A stretch of DNA of 64,000 nt from Annona cherimola. Taxonomy: Eukaryota > Streptophyta > Magnoliopsida > Magnoliales > Annonaceae. Below, in pieces: positions 1 to 10,943 of the stretch. Position numbers and translations under genes: made by a program. The stretch is taken from positions 93,915,137-93,979,136 of the forward strand of contig CM059972.1 in the NCBI GenBank assembly GCA_030490835.1, read 5' to 3'. The notes beneath the pieces were generated by a model that made no database searches, was not told where the DNA came from, and saw only the letters and a list, made by a program, of their open reading frames with translations. Every line of letters starts with the position of its first letter. Positions within the stretch are counted from its first letter, which is position 1.

Positions 1-1240
1 TCATGCATGATCAGTAACGTTTAGTTTATTAATTATAGGGATAGGAATAAACATAATTACCAGGGTAATTAATCCAGCCTGCACCGCACCCCTTTTGCGT
101 GTTTTGAAGAAATGATGGGTGTCTTCAGCATGCGAAATTCCGCCGGTCATGATGCATATAGCTGTGTGCTCTAACAATTTGTTCATGGCAGGCTGTAATC
201 AAAAGCTAGAAAGTAGCAAGTAGCAACCGAGTGCATGGAGTTTCTTAAAAATTATATCTTAAGATTATAAAACTTTTTATTAAGCTAATTTTATATCTAA
301 AATAAACAAATTGTTTTAAATAAAATGAATGACATGGATCTAGATTGAAAAGGAATAAAAAAATGAAGAACCCAAACCGGCATAAGGTACTACTCGTGTG
401 CGAGTTAACCCCATGGAATAACTTCGAACTAAATAACGTGTATTAAAACAATCTTGATATTATCTGTGCGAACATTGTATAGTATTGATAACAAATTATA
501 CTAGTTAACGTGCTCATTATAACATATAAGGGAAGAATTAAATAATATGTTAATCAGTGTAATATGCTATCTAATAAGCACAATGGCGCATGTGGTTCTA
601 ATCCGCATTTCTAATTAAAATATAGGTCTGTCCAATGTATACCATTCCATGAACGTCAATTCATAAAACATTTCCATTCGGGCCCCACCTTTACTATGGA
701 ATTCAAATCCAACTAGTTACATTACTTAACACTATAACCAAATGGTATGAAACTCATTTTAATAAGGGTTGTAAATAGAACATACCAGCTTAAAGATATA
801 GTAACTATGTATAAATTATTTTTATAATTAAATTCATTCATAAAATGCATTTAAATATTATAATAATTTTGATGAACATTTATATCTACATTGAAAGAAT
901 GTTTCGGACCGCTTAAATTTTGAAATAATAATTTTAAAATTGGTCATCACTTATATGACCAAATGGTTGACATAAGTGTGTATAGGGTTTCAAGTTAGGA
1001 AAGTCTAGGGTTTCAAGTTGATATAGGCAGTGGCTTCGTTAGCCTTCTCTAAAATTTACCTCCACTAAGTACCTAATTATCCAAGGTGAAGGCAACTCGA
1101 TAAAAAAATAATTTTGAAATTAATATATAAATTGAATATTTTTATTGCTTTGATTTTCACTTTTTTTAGATAAGGTTGTTATAAATTCTCATATTCAACA
1201 AATAATTTTAAATATATGTGAGTGAAATGGATCTGATATA
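1..1240. other. AT-rich intergenic DNA, nothing recognised
   Basis: A 61-residue open frame on the minus strand at 1-186 has no recognised family and no support beyond being open. The rest is AT-rich with no repeats that I could place. Confidence 0.5.
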
Positions 1241-1245
1241 TATAT

Positions 1246-1592
1246 ATAGGGAAATAATCCAGTGCATGCGACTGCACCGTGCAGTCCATGCACTGTGGGC
1301 CCCACTTGATCGTAAATAGAAAATTCACCCCACCCATTGTATTTAGAATTGTTCACTTTATTAGCATACCAATTTTCATCCAAATCCAACTTGTGTGTAG
1401 TCCTCATCTTAAAATGGTGCAAAATCAACGTAATAAAATAGTTTAATGTAAATATCAAGTTTAAAGTGATTTTTTCAACATCTAAACCATCTAAAGTATG
1501 ATTTATATATGGATAAATGAGTATATAAAGTTTCATTACAATCTAATATGTGTGGGGTCCATTTTACAGCGGACTGCACAGGATCGGATCTC
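1246..1592. mobile_element. MITE family A, copy 1
   Basis: About 345 bp between two short TA runs. The ends carry ATCCAGTGCATGCG and, inverted, GATCCTGTGCAGTCC. The core has AAATCAACGTAATAAAATAG and TTCAACATCTAAACCATC, shared with the copies at 5516, 6083 and 29394. No coding capacity. Confidence 0.6.
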
Positions 1593-1847
1593 ATATATAT
1601 ATATAGCTATGAAATGGGCCCCAAATGAGGAAGTTTGATGAATGAAATTCATGAAAATGGTTTCTTTGGACTAAAACTTATTATATAGTAAATTAATTAC
1701 TTTTGTGTTATAATATACCACTTATGGAGTTTTTATATTAGGTGCCCAACTATCCAATGTGAGTAACAAGATAAAAAAAATAAGCCTTTGATAACTATAT
1801 GAAAATCATTGCTAATAATCCATTCAAGATCATTCTATTGAGTAGAT

Positions 1848-2030
1848 GAGATGAGAATGGGACGAAATTTTTTAATTTCAATACAATGTCTCTTTCTTAA
1901 TGCTTAACAATTTTAATTTTTATCTTTTCAATATAATTTTTCTATTTTCAAAATAATATCTCATTTTTCTAATACCTAACAGTCTCTTATCATCTAATTT
2001 TCTTATCCAAATGTCTTCATAGCCCATTAT
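1848..2030. repeat. Family-D repeat, degraded
   Basis: GAGATGAGAATGGGACGAAA at the left and TCTTATCATCTAATTTTCTT ATCCAAATG at the right resemble the repeat at 62500-62745. The borders are approximate. Confidence 0.35.
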
Positions 2031-2039
2031 ATAAAGAGA

Positions 2040-2394
2040 AATGATCCTATTAACTTGGGTTAAGTAAACGTCTCACTTAACCCACCTCAAAAAACTCATT
2101 TACAACAACTTTTTATTTTTCTTCATACACTTGTTATCTAAGTGCATTTAACATATAAACCAAGTTTTACTATTTTTGGATATTTTTATATTTTTTTAGA
2201 TTTTTAAACATCTCTTATATTTAAAAATATAAATATATCCAAAAAATAGTAAATTTTGGTTTATATGTTAAATGCACTTAGATAAACAAGTGTATGAAGA
2301 AAAAGCAAAAAAAGTTGTTGTAAATGAGTTTTTTGAGATGAGTTAAGTGGAATATTTGCTTAGCTCATGCTAACAGGGTCATTCATCTTATATA
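2040..2394. mobile_element. Foldback element, family E, near-complete palindrome
   Basis: Two arms of about 175 bp (2040-2222 and 2223-2394) are inverted copies. Shared pieces include AATGATCCTATTAAC / GTTARCAGGGTCATT, CTCATTTACAACAACTTTTT and CTAAGTGCATTTAACATATA. There is almost no loop. Transcription would give a long hairpin RNA. Related pieces occur at 10545, 13375 and 33655. Confidence 0.75.
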
Positions 2395-2689
2395 AAATTA
2401 GATGATCCTAATATTCAAATTACTTGTAGTGTCTAGATCTATACCTTTTCAATTATACGAGCTAATCAAATCAACATGAGAATAAATAGTAAAGTTTTTA
2501 GAAAGCATTTTGTTGTTCACCATAAAAAGAACCTTCTGTTGACAAAGAAGCAAGTTTCATGCTAAATTTTTGTTGCTAAAAGGTATTTTTACTACTGTCA
2601 CCTCTTCCAACAAAATTTTTTTCTTTACTACAACCTTGATGGTAGCAACATACCCTTATTTATACGAATCATATTTGGCAATACAAAAA

Positions 2690-2850
2690 ACCTTTCAAAT
2701 TAAACTTTTAATCTCTTGCCATTATCATTTTTTTAAATTATTTTTTCACGTCTTCTTATACAATTAATGTACTTTTTAATCATTTATATATAATTGCTTA
2801 TACAACTAACTTATCTATTTTAACTTTATTCTGGACATATTTGGTAACAT
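2690..2850. repeat. Family-C MITE fragment
   Basis: Contains ACAACTAACTTATCTATTTT AACTTTATTC, the family-C interior. It is adjacent to the 90-bp tandem duplication, which may have split one larger copy that resumes at 3051. Confidence 0.45.
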
Positions 2851-2870
2851 GCATGGGAAGTGTGGGGTGG

Positions 2871-3050
2871 GAAAAGGTGAGAGTGCGATTCCCAAGGCCC
2901 ATCATCAATCAACTAATAATCATAATATTTTTATTTTTATCTCTATATTCTAATTATTTTGAAAAGGTGAGAGTGCGATTCCCAAGGCCCATCATCAATC
3001 AACTAATAATCATAATTTTTTTACTTTTATCTTTATATTCTAATTATTTT
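2871..3050. repeat. 90-bp tandem duplication
   Basis: Units 2871-2960 and 2961-3050 both start GAAAAGGTGAGAGTGCGATT and differ at only a few positions, so the duplication is recent. The frame stays open through both units (2841-3332), but the reading is low-complexity Phe/Ile/Tyr and is not a gene. Confidence 0.85.
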
Positions 3051-3310
3051 TCCTATCAACTACTATCCAACAAACTTATTTATTTCAACTTTACCCTTAT
3101 CATTTCATATCAATCATACTATTTTCAAAATATTCTATTTTCTACTCCCACCTCATTCCACATTTACTACAAAATTCAAATTATCAAACTTCTCGACTCT
3201 TTACTTTTCATTGTTATCTCAATCACATCACATAATTTTTTTTCTCATTTTAAAAACTTATATAAAAAACTTTTTATCAAAATTTTTATCGTTTCCCAAA
3301 CACACCCATA
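3051..3310. mobile_element. Family-C MITE, partial
   Basis: AT-rich with family-C interior and a right end TTTTTATCGTTTCCCAAACA CACCC, matching the CCAAACACACCC end of other copies. Confidence 0.5.
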
Positions 3311-3536
3311 TTCGTTGCTAAATTTTCATTGAAAATATTTTTAATCAAGAAATTAAAAAATTTTGATCACTAGCCGACATATATATTAGCCATTAACAAG
3401 AAGTAGGTAAGTTTTAGTAAGGAATTAAACACACTGAAGCAAATTTCCATAAATGCGTCTTTCTTTTTTGGAATATGTAAATTTGGCTATTGATATATCA
3501 ATTTCTCCGTAAATATTTATTTAACTACAAAGACTT

Positions 3537-3551
3537 AACTGTTTGAGGGTG
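3537..3551. repeat. Target-site duplication of LINE, left copy
   Basis: AACTGTTTGAGGGTG, identical to 5011-5025 on the other side of the LINE poly-A tail. Confidence 0.9.
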
Positions 3552-3552
3552 A

Positions 3553-4282
3553 TATCTGGAATTCTCAACCTAGAGCATCTGATTCCTTCACTTGGAAAAG
3601 CATAATGAAGGCTATGGAGTTGATTCGGGATTGGTGCAGGTGGAGCATTGGTAATGGGAGGCGGGTCCATTTCTTTAAGGATGCATGGTTGGAGGACAGG
3701 CTGGCCATTGTGGGACCCCTTCCACGTGGCATTCCGGATGATGTCAAGGTTAGCCACTTTATTAATGATGCGGAACACACGTGGATTAGGGAGCGGATCG
3801 AGGCGGCTGTGGGTGTCGATGGATGGAGGATAGTTTGTCAGGTTCCACTACCCAACACCTCTGAGGCGGACCGGATGTACTGGATTCATGAACCAAATGG
3901 CAATTATTCTTTCAAGTCTGCCTACAGGATGCTGAACGTGGAAGCGTCCCACCAATCACATCCGGGTGTGTACAAGGCTATATGGAAGACGAGACTACCA
4001 AGCAAAATCATGATATTCGGATGGAGATTATTCAAAGACGCCTTACCCACTAAATCAAACCTTCTGTCACGTAATATTGAGCTTGACCCAATTTGTTTGT
4101 TTTGTAGGTCGGTGAGGGAAGATGCTACTCACTTATTCCTGGAATGCCGACACATCCGACCGGCTCTCTTGCGAGCAGCCAGTTTCTCTCAATTCTCGGG
4201 GTCCATACAGGATGCGATTTGTGGATTATGCTCTTCCAATGGTCGGGACAAACTAGCTCCGTTCATTACCTTCTGCTGGTGA
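3553..4282 (+). pseudogene. LINE ORF2 C-terminal part 1: zf-RVT region
   Basis: Contains RWSIGNGRRVHFFKDAWL-type sequence (RDWCRWSIGNGRRVHFFKDA), the WKTRLPSKIMIFGWRLFKDA block, and a CxxC...H...C knuckle (C164, C167, H176, C181 counted from the ATG at 3605), all standard for plant non-LTR retroelements downstream of RT. It ends at an in-frame TGA (4280-4282) where Trp would be expected (FCW-stop-VWFMRNKL); the frame continues directly after it. Confidence 0.88.
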
Positions 4283-4981
4283 GTGTGGTTCATGCGTAAC
4301 AAGCTAAGGGAGGAGGGGGTTCAGCCAGTATACAGTGGTATCATTGATTGGTGCAATGACTATATTGTGCAATACAAAAGGGCACCATCTATCATTTCGG
4401 GCGGGCTTATCGATAGACCCCTAGTGGTTAGATGGACTAAGCCTCTCGAGGGATATTTCAAGTTGAATGTAGATGCAAGGAAGCATGATGACTCGCAAGC
4501 TATGGGGTTTGCTGCCATCCTTAGGGATTCCATGGGATGCTTTGTTGGAGCTAAGGGTTGGAGACGTAGCGGCAATTTCGGACCCCTTTACAGGAAGGCA
4601 ACTGCGCTACTTTTGGGTATAAAATGGGCAGTTCTTCTAAAGTTTGGGAAAGTGCAGTTCGAAACTGATTCACTACTTTTGGTCCATTATGTCTTGCAGG
4701 ATGTGCCTATCCGTTCGCCGGTTGGGGCAATCATCGCAGATATCAAAACTCTACTCTCTTCATCCCCATTTTTCTCTCTTATTCATGTGTTAAGACATGG
4801 AAACGGTGTTGCCCATGCCTTAGCTGATTTTGTTTTTTTCTCGGGTGTAGATTCTCACGTGTGGTGGAATAATCCACCCCAGATTATTTTGGAAAAACTG
4901 TGTTCAGATAATTTTTTGGCAATGAATTGCTCGGACTCTCCTATCCCATCCTCCCCTTCGAATGTAGAGGAGAGGGGATAG
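4283..4981 (+). pseudogene. LINE ORF2 C-terminal part 2: RNase H (RVT_3)
   Basis: In the same frame as the preceding part, after one stop codon. The RNase H fold is recognisable: KLNVDA (D64), YRKATALLLGIKWA, FETDSLLLV (D129) and RHGNGVAHALADF (N174, H178). The usual second acidic residue (AEA in this family) is Lys105, so catalysis is likely lost even if the stop were suppressed. Ends at TAG 4979-4981. Confidence 0.88.
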
Positions 4982-5010
4982 GGTGTCTTTTTCATCAAAA
5001 AAAAAAAAAA

Positions 5011-5025
5011 AACTGTTTGAGGGTG
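5011..5025. repeat. Target-site duplication of LINE, right copy
   Basis: Identical to 3537-3551. Confidence 0.9.
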
Positions 5026-5515
5026 GCGACAAGTGATCAAATGCAGTCAATTTCCGTATTAGTTATAGCTAGAAAATTCATGTTACTTGTAATTGCTTAC
5101 ATTCTGCTATAAAAAATAATCGTTTAACAACAAATAATATTGAATTTTAGCTACCTATAGTCTAATACAAGTAAGATTAAAATTTGAATGAAATTTTGAT
5201 TGAAAATATTTGACTGAAAATAGACGGCTGTATATAATAATTTTCGTCATAGTAAGTTCCGTAATCCTTACTGATTCTAAGTTTTCTTGTGGTGATGTTG
5301 TCGCTATTCTTTGCAAAGAATATTACTAATTCGAAGAATATTTCGTTTTTCTTTTAATGAAAAGAATTTATTTTAAAATAGAAAAAGCGAGTATTTTGCT
5401 AATAGCCGATTGCGTTAAATCATTGCCTAGGTTTAATATGCTTCACCAATATCAATGACTCATGGCTACTACCGTTATCCACTCTCCTATAGATCCATAT
5501 GTTACTATACATTTA
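5026..5515. other. AT-rich intergenic DNA, nothing recognised
   Basis: No open frame or repeat of note. Confidence 0.5.
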
Positions 5516-6040
5516 TATGCACCGTAACTTACAGTGCATTTGGCTCAAAATAGATCCTACATGCATTTAAATGTATTAATACATTATTCAATCATTTATC
5601 TATGTATGAATTATATCTTAGAAGTTTACATGTTGAAAAAATAACTTTAAAATTATTATTTACATCAAACTATTTTATTACATTGATTTTGTATCATTTT
5701 CAGACGGATCCATACACATATCTAATTTAGATGAAAATTGGTATGCTAATAAAAGAAATAATTCTAAATACAATGAGTAGAATAGATGTATATTTTATGA
5801 TCCCGTGAGGTCCATTTTGATGTAAATGCACCGTAAGTATATGAGCTACATTTGAAAAATGGTACAAAATTAAAAATTAAAATAGTTTGATATAAATATT
5901 AATCTTAAAATTATTTTTTCAACATGTAAATTTTCTAAGATATAATTCATATATGGATAAATAATTGTATAAAATATTAATACATTTAAATGCATATAAA
6001 GCTTATTTTGAGCTAAATACACCATAACTTATGGTGCGTA
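5516..6040. mobile_element. MITE family A, copy 2, inverted double unit
   Basis: 5516-5842 is an antisense family-A unit and 5846-6040 a sense, shortened one, so the outer ends are inverted copies (TGCACCGTAACTTACAGTGC at left; ACACCATAACTTATGGTGCG at right). Confidence 0.6.
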
Positions 6041-6082
6041 TAACTTCACTAGAACATATCTCTCTCTTTCTATATATATAAG

Positions 6083-6470
6083 AACTAATCCTGTGTAGAC
6101 GGGCTGCATCGTAATTATGATGCGTATGAACTGTATCATAATTACGATGCAATCCATTGCAAAATGAGTCCTACATATACTAGAATGTTAAAATACTTTA
6201 TACAATCATTTATTCATATAAATAACATACTTTAGACATTATAAATCTTGAAAATACTACTTTGAAATTGATATTTAAGTTAAACTATTTATTACATCAA
6301 TTTTATACCATTTTAAGATGGGGCATATGCACATGCTAGATTTGGATGAAATTGGTTTGCTCTTCTAAATACAACAGATGAGGTAGATGTCAATTTTAAC
6401 ACATGTGGGGTCCATTTTTGGGTGGTTTGCACCGTAATTATAGTGCAATCCGTCTGCACTTGAATATTTT
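6083..6470. mobile_element. MITE family A, copy 3
   Basis: Inverted ends of about 35 bp: left ATCCTGTGTAGACGGGCTGC with ATCGTAATTATGATGC, right (inverted) AAGTGCAGACGGATTGCAC with TATAATTACGGTGC. The core is in antisense orientation relative to copy 1. Confidence 0.65.
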
Positions 6471-6800
6471 CTTATATATATGCACCTGTTTCTATGTAAT
6501 AAGGTTATATAAAAGTGATTCCATGTAACCCCTTAAAAATTTTAAGATTTTGATGCTCGATGAAAAATCTAATTCATTCGTTTTATTTAACATCATTTGT
6601 TTCTATATAAAAAAATCATTTCTTTAGTTATGAGACCAAGTTTCATTTGAATCTAAATTTGTTTGACTTGGAACTTTTACATATTTTACATTTAAGTGTA
6701 CAAATCAAGTTCATGAATCCTTACACTTTTGAAGAATAGAGACCTTGCAACAATGTCCAAGAGTTGATCTCAGGGTCGACCCCTAGAATTTCTTCCCTTT
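6471..6800. other. AT-rich DNA with a possible family-B end
   Basis: TGTTTCTATGTAATAAGG and GTGATTCCATGTAACCCC near 6488-6535 resemble family-B MITE ends. Otherwise nothing recognised. Confidence 0.3.
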
Positions 6801-6897
6801 TATTCTGTTATGGATGCATTTGTTATTCACCAAAACAAGAACTTTCCATAATTTTTCTATCTGTAACTACCATATTCACATCTTTCTATACAACTAA

Positions 6898-6940
6898 CTG
6901 GTAATACTCCTTATCAAAAAAAAAAAAAACCGGTAACACT
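6898..6940 (+). mobile_element. Micro LINE-tail insertion at the LTR edge
   Basis: CTGGTAATACTC (6898-6909) and CCGGTAACACTC (6929-6940) flank CTTATCAAAAAAAAAAAAA (19 bp). The insert resembles the last bases of the LINE at 3552-5010 (TTCATC followed by poly-A). Confidence 0.55.
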
Positions 6941-9410
6941 CAAGTATCGATAATGAGAAGAATGTATGGTAAAGTATGTGATGATGCGAAGATGGTACAT
7001 GATAGTAGAATTTTAAACCAAATGATTGATACGAGAAGAGTTGGATGATTTGAGGTAGATGTGTAAAGTTCAAGTGTACGAGAATGAAAGAGTGAATTTA
7101 TATAAATGGCTTGATAATGACCTAAGATAGGTTTCAATATATTTCTTAGGTGATTTGAGATGCGTTGAGGCCATTAGTTGGATTGAATGATGGTCATATA
7201 GGATTTGACCCTTGCGTGGACTTTGAAGTAGAAAAAGGCTCAGAGTTGACTTGGTTTGAGTTATATTTAGGTATAAGTAAGATGCCTAACATGTTGGAGA
7301 TGGATTTGTATAACTATCCGTGAGATTTGAATGATAGATGAAAGTGAGCTTGGTTGTGAAAATTATCAAGAATCATTGGTGAAAGTGATTATTTGTTGGA
7401 GAGTAGTCCTCAATGTATTTGAAATGTGTGGGCAAAGCCTTAGGATGAATTTAAAGTGTTGATTTTGGAGTTTAGTCATTTGAAATTAGTAAAGGGGTGA
7501 AATCTTGAAAATGATGGAATTCATTGAACTCTAGCTTGAACAAGATTAGAAGTATACGTGGCGTGTGGGGATGATAGGTATGATAGTTGATCATATGAAA
7601 GATATGAATATAATGATACATAGTTATTAAGACTTGTTAAGAACGAGTATTGAAATGAGGTAATCTTTTAGGGATTTGATGTTTATGGAAATGGTTTGGA
7701 ATGTTGGATGATTGATGAAGTATGAGTTGATTATAAGATGTAAAAATAGATGAAATTAAGTAAAAATGGATAAATTGGACGTGCAACGTAGCAGCACGGG
7801 CTTTGCTTTGAGAACATGGCTCGTGTTCTATATTAAAAGGGTAGTTTAGCTGGTAGAAATTCACACGACCCCATATTATAGGGAACACAGGTCATTTTTT
7901 TTATCACAGGTCATATATAGAAATGCAAGAGTTTCAATTTTGTTTTTCCTTTCTTCTTTTATTTTTCCTCCCTTTCTCCTCCACAATCCTAGACAAGAAA
8001 CTGCACTTAAAAGAGTTTGAAATAACATTATTTAGCATCATGAAGAGAAGAGGAGCTAGATGAAGCCAAGAGAATTCGAGAAACTTTGAGAAACTTTGAG
8101 AATTTTTTCAAATGAAGTAGGATACTTGTTCTGTGGATTTTCTTTGACATTTTTATTTCTAAATCATATTTAGAACATTACATGTAGGAGTTGTGGTTTG
8201 ATTTATGAATTTGGGGATGTTTTAAGGAGAGACTATGTGAGTAAGGGTCTTGGTATAAAGTTCATGGATTTGGTGTTTCAACTTGCATTGTCATGATTTT
8301 GCAATGATTAAAATAGAGATTGCACCATAGAGAAGTTTTTCTCTAAATAATAGTTAGGAGCGAAGGCTTTAGAATCATGGAATTTGAAATTTTTGGTAGA
8401 TTTGCACCTTTTAATGGTTGGTGAAAGAGTATCATAGTAAGTCTTGAATAAAATAACACATAAGCGTGAGAATTTAAGATTTTGGAGAGGGTAGTCATGA
8501 TAATGTCGAATATGCTAAGGTGATTTTTGTCTCGTGGGGTTATATACGTTAGGGGAAATGCTGGAGAGTGAATGAGATTATAATTGAATGGTGATTCGAT
8601 CTGAAAAAGCTAAGATGTGTACCCTAGTGAGAATGTTTCTTCACGTATTTACGATTTTATGATAAAACCCAATATTATGTGTATTCTTGAGATGATGGAA
8701 ACCATTGAAAGACATAGCAGTTGGCTTGCACACAATTCAGAGTGGCGACCCACAATGGCCAATACTACATTGCGAATGATAAGTGCCTTAGAAGGGTCAC
8801 AAGGCGAAAATAAATGTCAAAAAATCAAGTATGCACTGACACATTCATTGATGCCGACAGATTGCTTTGAATATGATTTTGGATTTTATTTTTCACTGAC
8901 TGTAATCCGACTTACTGAGTTTTTCTAGACTCACGAATGTTTTTATTAATATTTTAGCAAGACTTGATTGTAGTTACTTAGCTATGGATTGGGTGTATTA
9001 GTGTTAGGCCGAGACAAGTTATGAAGAGTATAAGATTTGGTTTCAATATTGTTTGGTTGTTTATGTGTGTGTGATGTACTTGTATTTTATGATGAATATT
9101 GAGATGTATTAGTTTAGAGACGTGATTCACTCATGTGTATCTCGTCGACACTTTATTAATGTGATAGTGAGTTGTACACGTATGAATTTATCACGTAGTC
9201 TTGCTTTCATGGGTTGTGATGAGATTTAAATAATGAAAGTAATGTAAATTATCTTCGTTACCATTAGTTATGGATATTTAGAGTTTCACAAGTGCGTTTT
9301 TATTAAAGGTCGGACCTTGCCTCCTAAATCGTTGTAGATCCTTAAGAGATATTGTCTCATTTCCATCATAGTGACTATCGGTTAGGGGCTTTGATCAGTG
9401 GGGCATTACA
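6899..9410. mobile_element. Probable solo LTR (about 2.5 kb)
   Basis: Left end TGGTAATACTCC and right end GTGGGGCATTACA are imperfect inverted copies of the TGTAATGCCCC...GGGGCATTACA ends common in plant LTR retrotransposons. It is flanked by CTAAC (6894-6898) and CTATC (9411-9415), a 5-bp duplication with one mismatch, and sits inside a family-C MITE. No retroviral-type proteins and no second LTR are seen. Open frames inside (7637-7888 minus, 8617-8928 plus) are not recognised. Confidence 0.5.
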
Positions 9411-9600
9411 CTATCCTTTTTTTTAATTTCATTTCTTCATAATTTTTCATATAACTATCCTATCTAACTTTTATGCTTTTTATCTTTCATTATTACTCCT
9501 ATTATATCCCATCATTTCCTTACATTTTGAAAACTTGTCAACTACAAACTTTTTCTTTAAATTTTTCTCAAATACCAAACATACCCAAACATACCCTGTA

Positions 9601-10540
9601 TATCTATACATCTATAAAAATATTTTTCTGCAATTGATGCCGTTGAAATATATACTACGTTATTGTTGTCTTATTTTGGCCCATTTTAATAATTATATCA
9701 AAATTCAATTCATTATTTTATTTAAATTATTTGTTTCATCATCAACAATCTTATATACGGTTATCAACAATCCATTCACGGGCAACTAGAAAAATATTTT
9801 TATAGACGCATGAGCCCACCTAGATTTTCATCCATTTTTATATTTTATTTTGATTTTTGAACATAGAAAAGGCATAGATACATGATCCTCTTTTATTGAT
9901 GTTCAGAAATAAAAATAAAATAGCTACCAAGGGGTTGCCCTGGTCGTGACACATGGGGGCATGGATGCCCCGATCAAGTGTTCCAAGTCGGGTCATTTTA
10001 CAATTTTCACTATTGTGAGATATTTAAAGATTTCCTGTGATGTAAGAGCGTTACAGAAAATTCTCTCTATTATGCAAGTGCTGTGAATGCACGTAATTAT
10101 AACATCAGTAGTCATGACGTATAAATACTAATAAAAAATAATATTAAAGAATTATTGGATTTAACAAGGTGGAATGTTTAGATACGGTATACACATCTAA
10201 AATAATAATAATAAAAGTTGACACAATCGACTGTATAAGATGGCAACCCTTGTTTTATCATGGTTCCAAAAATATTCCCGTCAACGTTTTAAGTTTTGAG
10301 TAGGTTACATTTGCTTAATTAAAATATTTTTAATCAAACATAAAATAGGAAAATTATTTAAATTCATTTACATATTTATTATAATGTTTATTTACTTAAA
10401 TCTATTTACGTATTTACTAGAACATTACAATAATTTATAGAATTGTTTCATTGTATGAAAGAAATAAAGGAAAATTTTTCATTCATTCTTTTGTATTATT
10501 CTTTTATACTTAATTGTTCTATGGTTTATGATATATGAGA
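9601..10540. other. AT-rich intergenic DNA, nothing recognised
   Basis: No supported gene. A short moderately GC-rich stretch (GGGGTTGCCCTGGTCGTGAC) lies near 9930. Confidence 0.5.
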
Positions 10541-10544
10541 CTAA

Positions 10545-10700
10545 TTCAATGCTCCCGGGTGCAATACCCATTTTTTTATTTTTTTTCGAAATTTTTTTCA
10601 CACAACCGTTAATCTAAGTATGTTTAACATGTGTACCAATTTTTACCTTTTGAAGATTTTTAAATATTTTTTTCAGATTTTTAAAAACCAGTGGCGTTTT
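10545..10700. repeat. Family-E foldback, single arm
   Basis: CCCGGGTGCAATACCC, then TTTCGAAATTTTTTT, CGTTAATCTAAGTATGTTT and CAATTTTTACC match the left arm of the element at 13375. Confidence 0.45.
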
Positions 10701-10701
10701 A

Positions 10702-10872
10702 GGTCTTCAGGTCATTTGTTATACAACTCGTTAACAAAGCACCAACCTATTTATAAAATGGGTAAGAGTTGAAATTTTTTAAATGGATTAATAAATGAAG
10801 TAGGATTGGAATAGTCTAAATGGATTAGGCTCCGACCCATCCTCCAACCCGGATCTGTTAATGCCTATAGAG
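10702..10872. mobile_element. hAT-like fragment, same family as 37664-38281
   Basis: Matches the right end of the element at 37664-38281: GGTCATTTGTTATACAACTC, TAAATGGATTAATAAATGAA, and a terminal GATCTGTTAATGCCTA versus GATCCGTTAACACCCCTA. Confidence 0.55.
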
Positions 10873-10943
10873 ATAGTAAACTACACCGCTCGATGGGCCA
10901 TTGAGGGATGTTGCTAAAGAGTGCTATGAATAAATATCAATTT

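Larger units (their letters stand above)
3552..5010 (+). mobile_element. L1-type LINE, 5'-truncated, with zinc-knuckle and RNase H regions
   Basis: 1,459 bp ending in a run of 14 A and flanked by a perfect 15-bp TSD (3537-3551, 5011-5025). It keeps only the region downstream of the reverse transcriptase. The frame is open from the left junction, so the element was truncated on insertion and has no 5' UTR, ORF1, endonuclease or RT core. The 3' UTR is about 15 bp. The intact TSD and few lesions suggest a fairly recent, dead-on-arrival insertion. Confidence 0.92.
6810..9600. mobile_element. Family-C MITE split by an LTR-like insertion
   Basis: 6810-6898 is a left part (ends CTTTCTATACAACTAAC) and 9411-9600 the right part (CTATCCTTTTTTTTAATTTC to ACCAAACATACCC). 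Joined at the duplication CTAAC/CTATC they follow the family-C order. Confidence 0.5.

Noticed and set aside
1..186. 61-residue minus-strand open frame at the left edge
   Set aside because: No recognised domain, no promoter or splice evidence; length is within chance.
2841..3332. 163-residue open frame
   Set aside because: It arises from an AT-rich MITE and a 90-bp tandem duplication; low-complexity, not a gene.
8617..8928. 103-residue open frame inside the LTR-like insert
   Set aside because: No similarity to gag, pol or any family that I know; probably chance.
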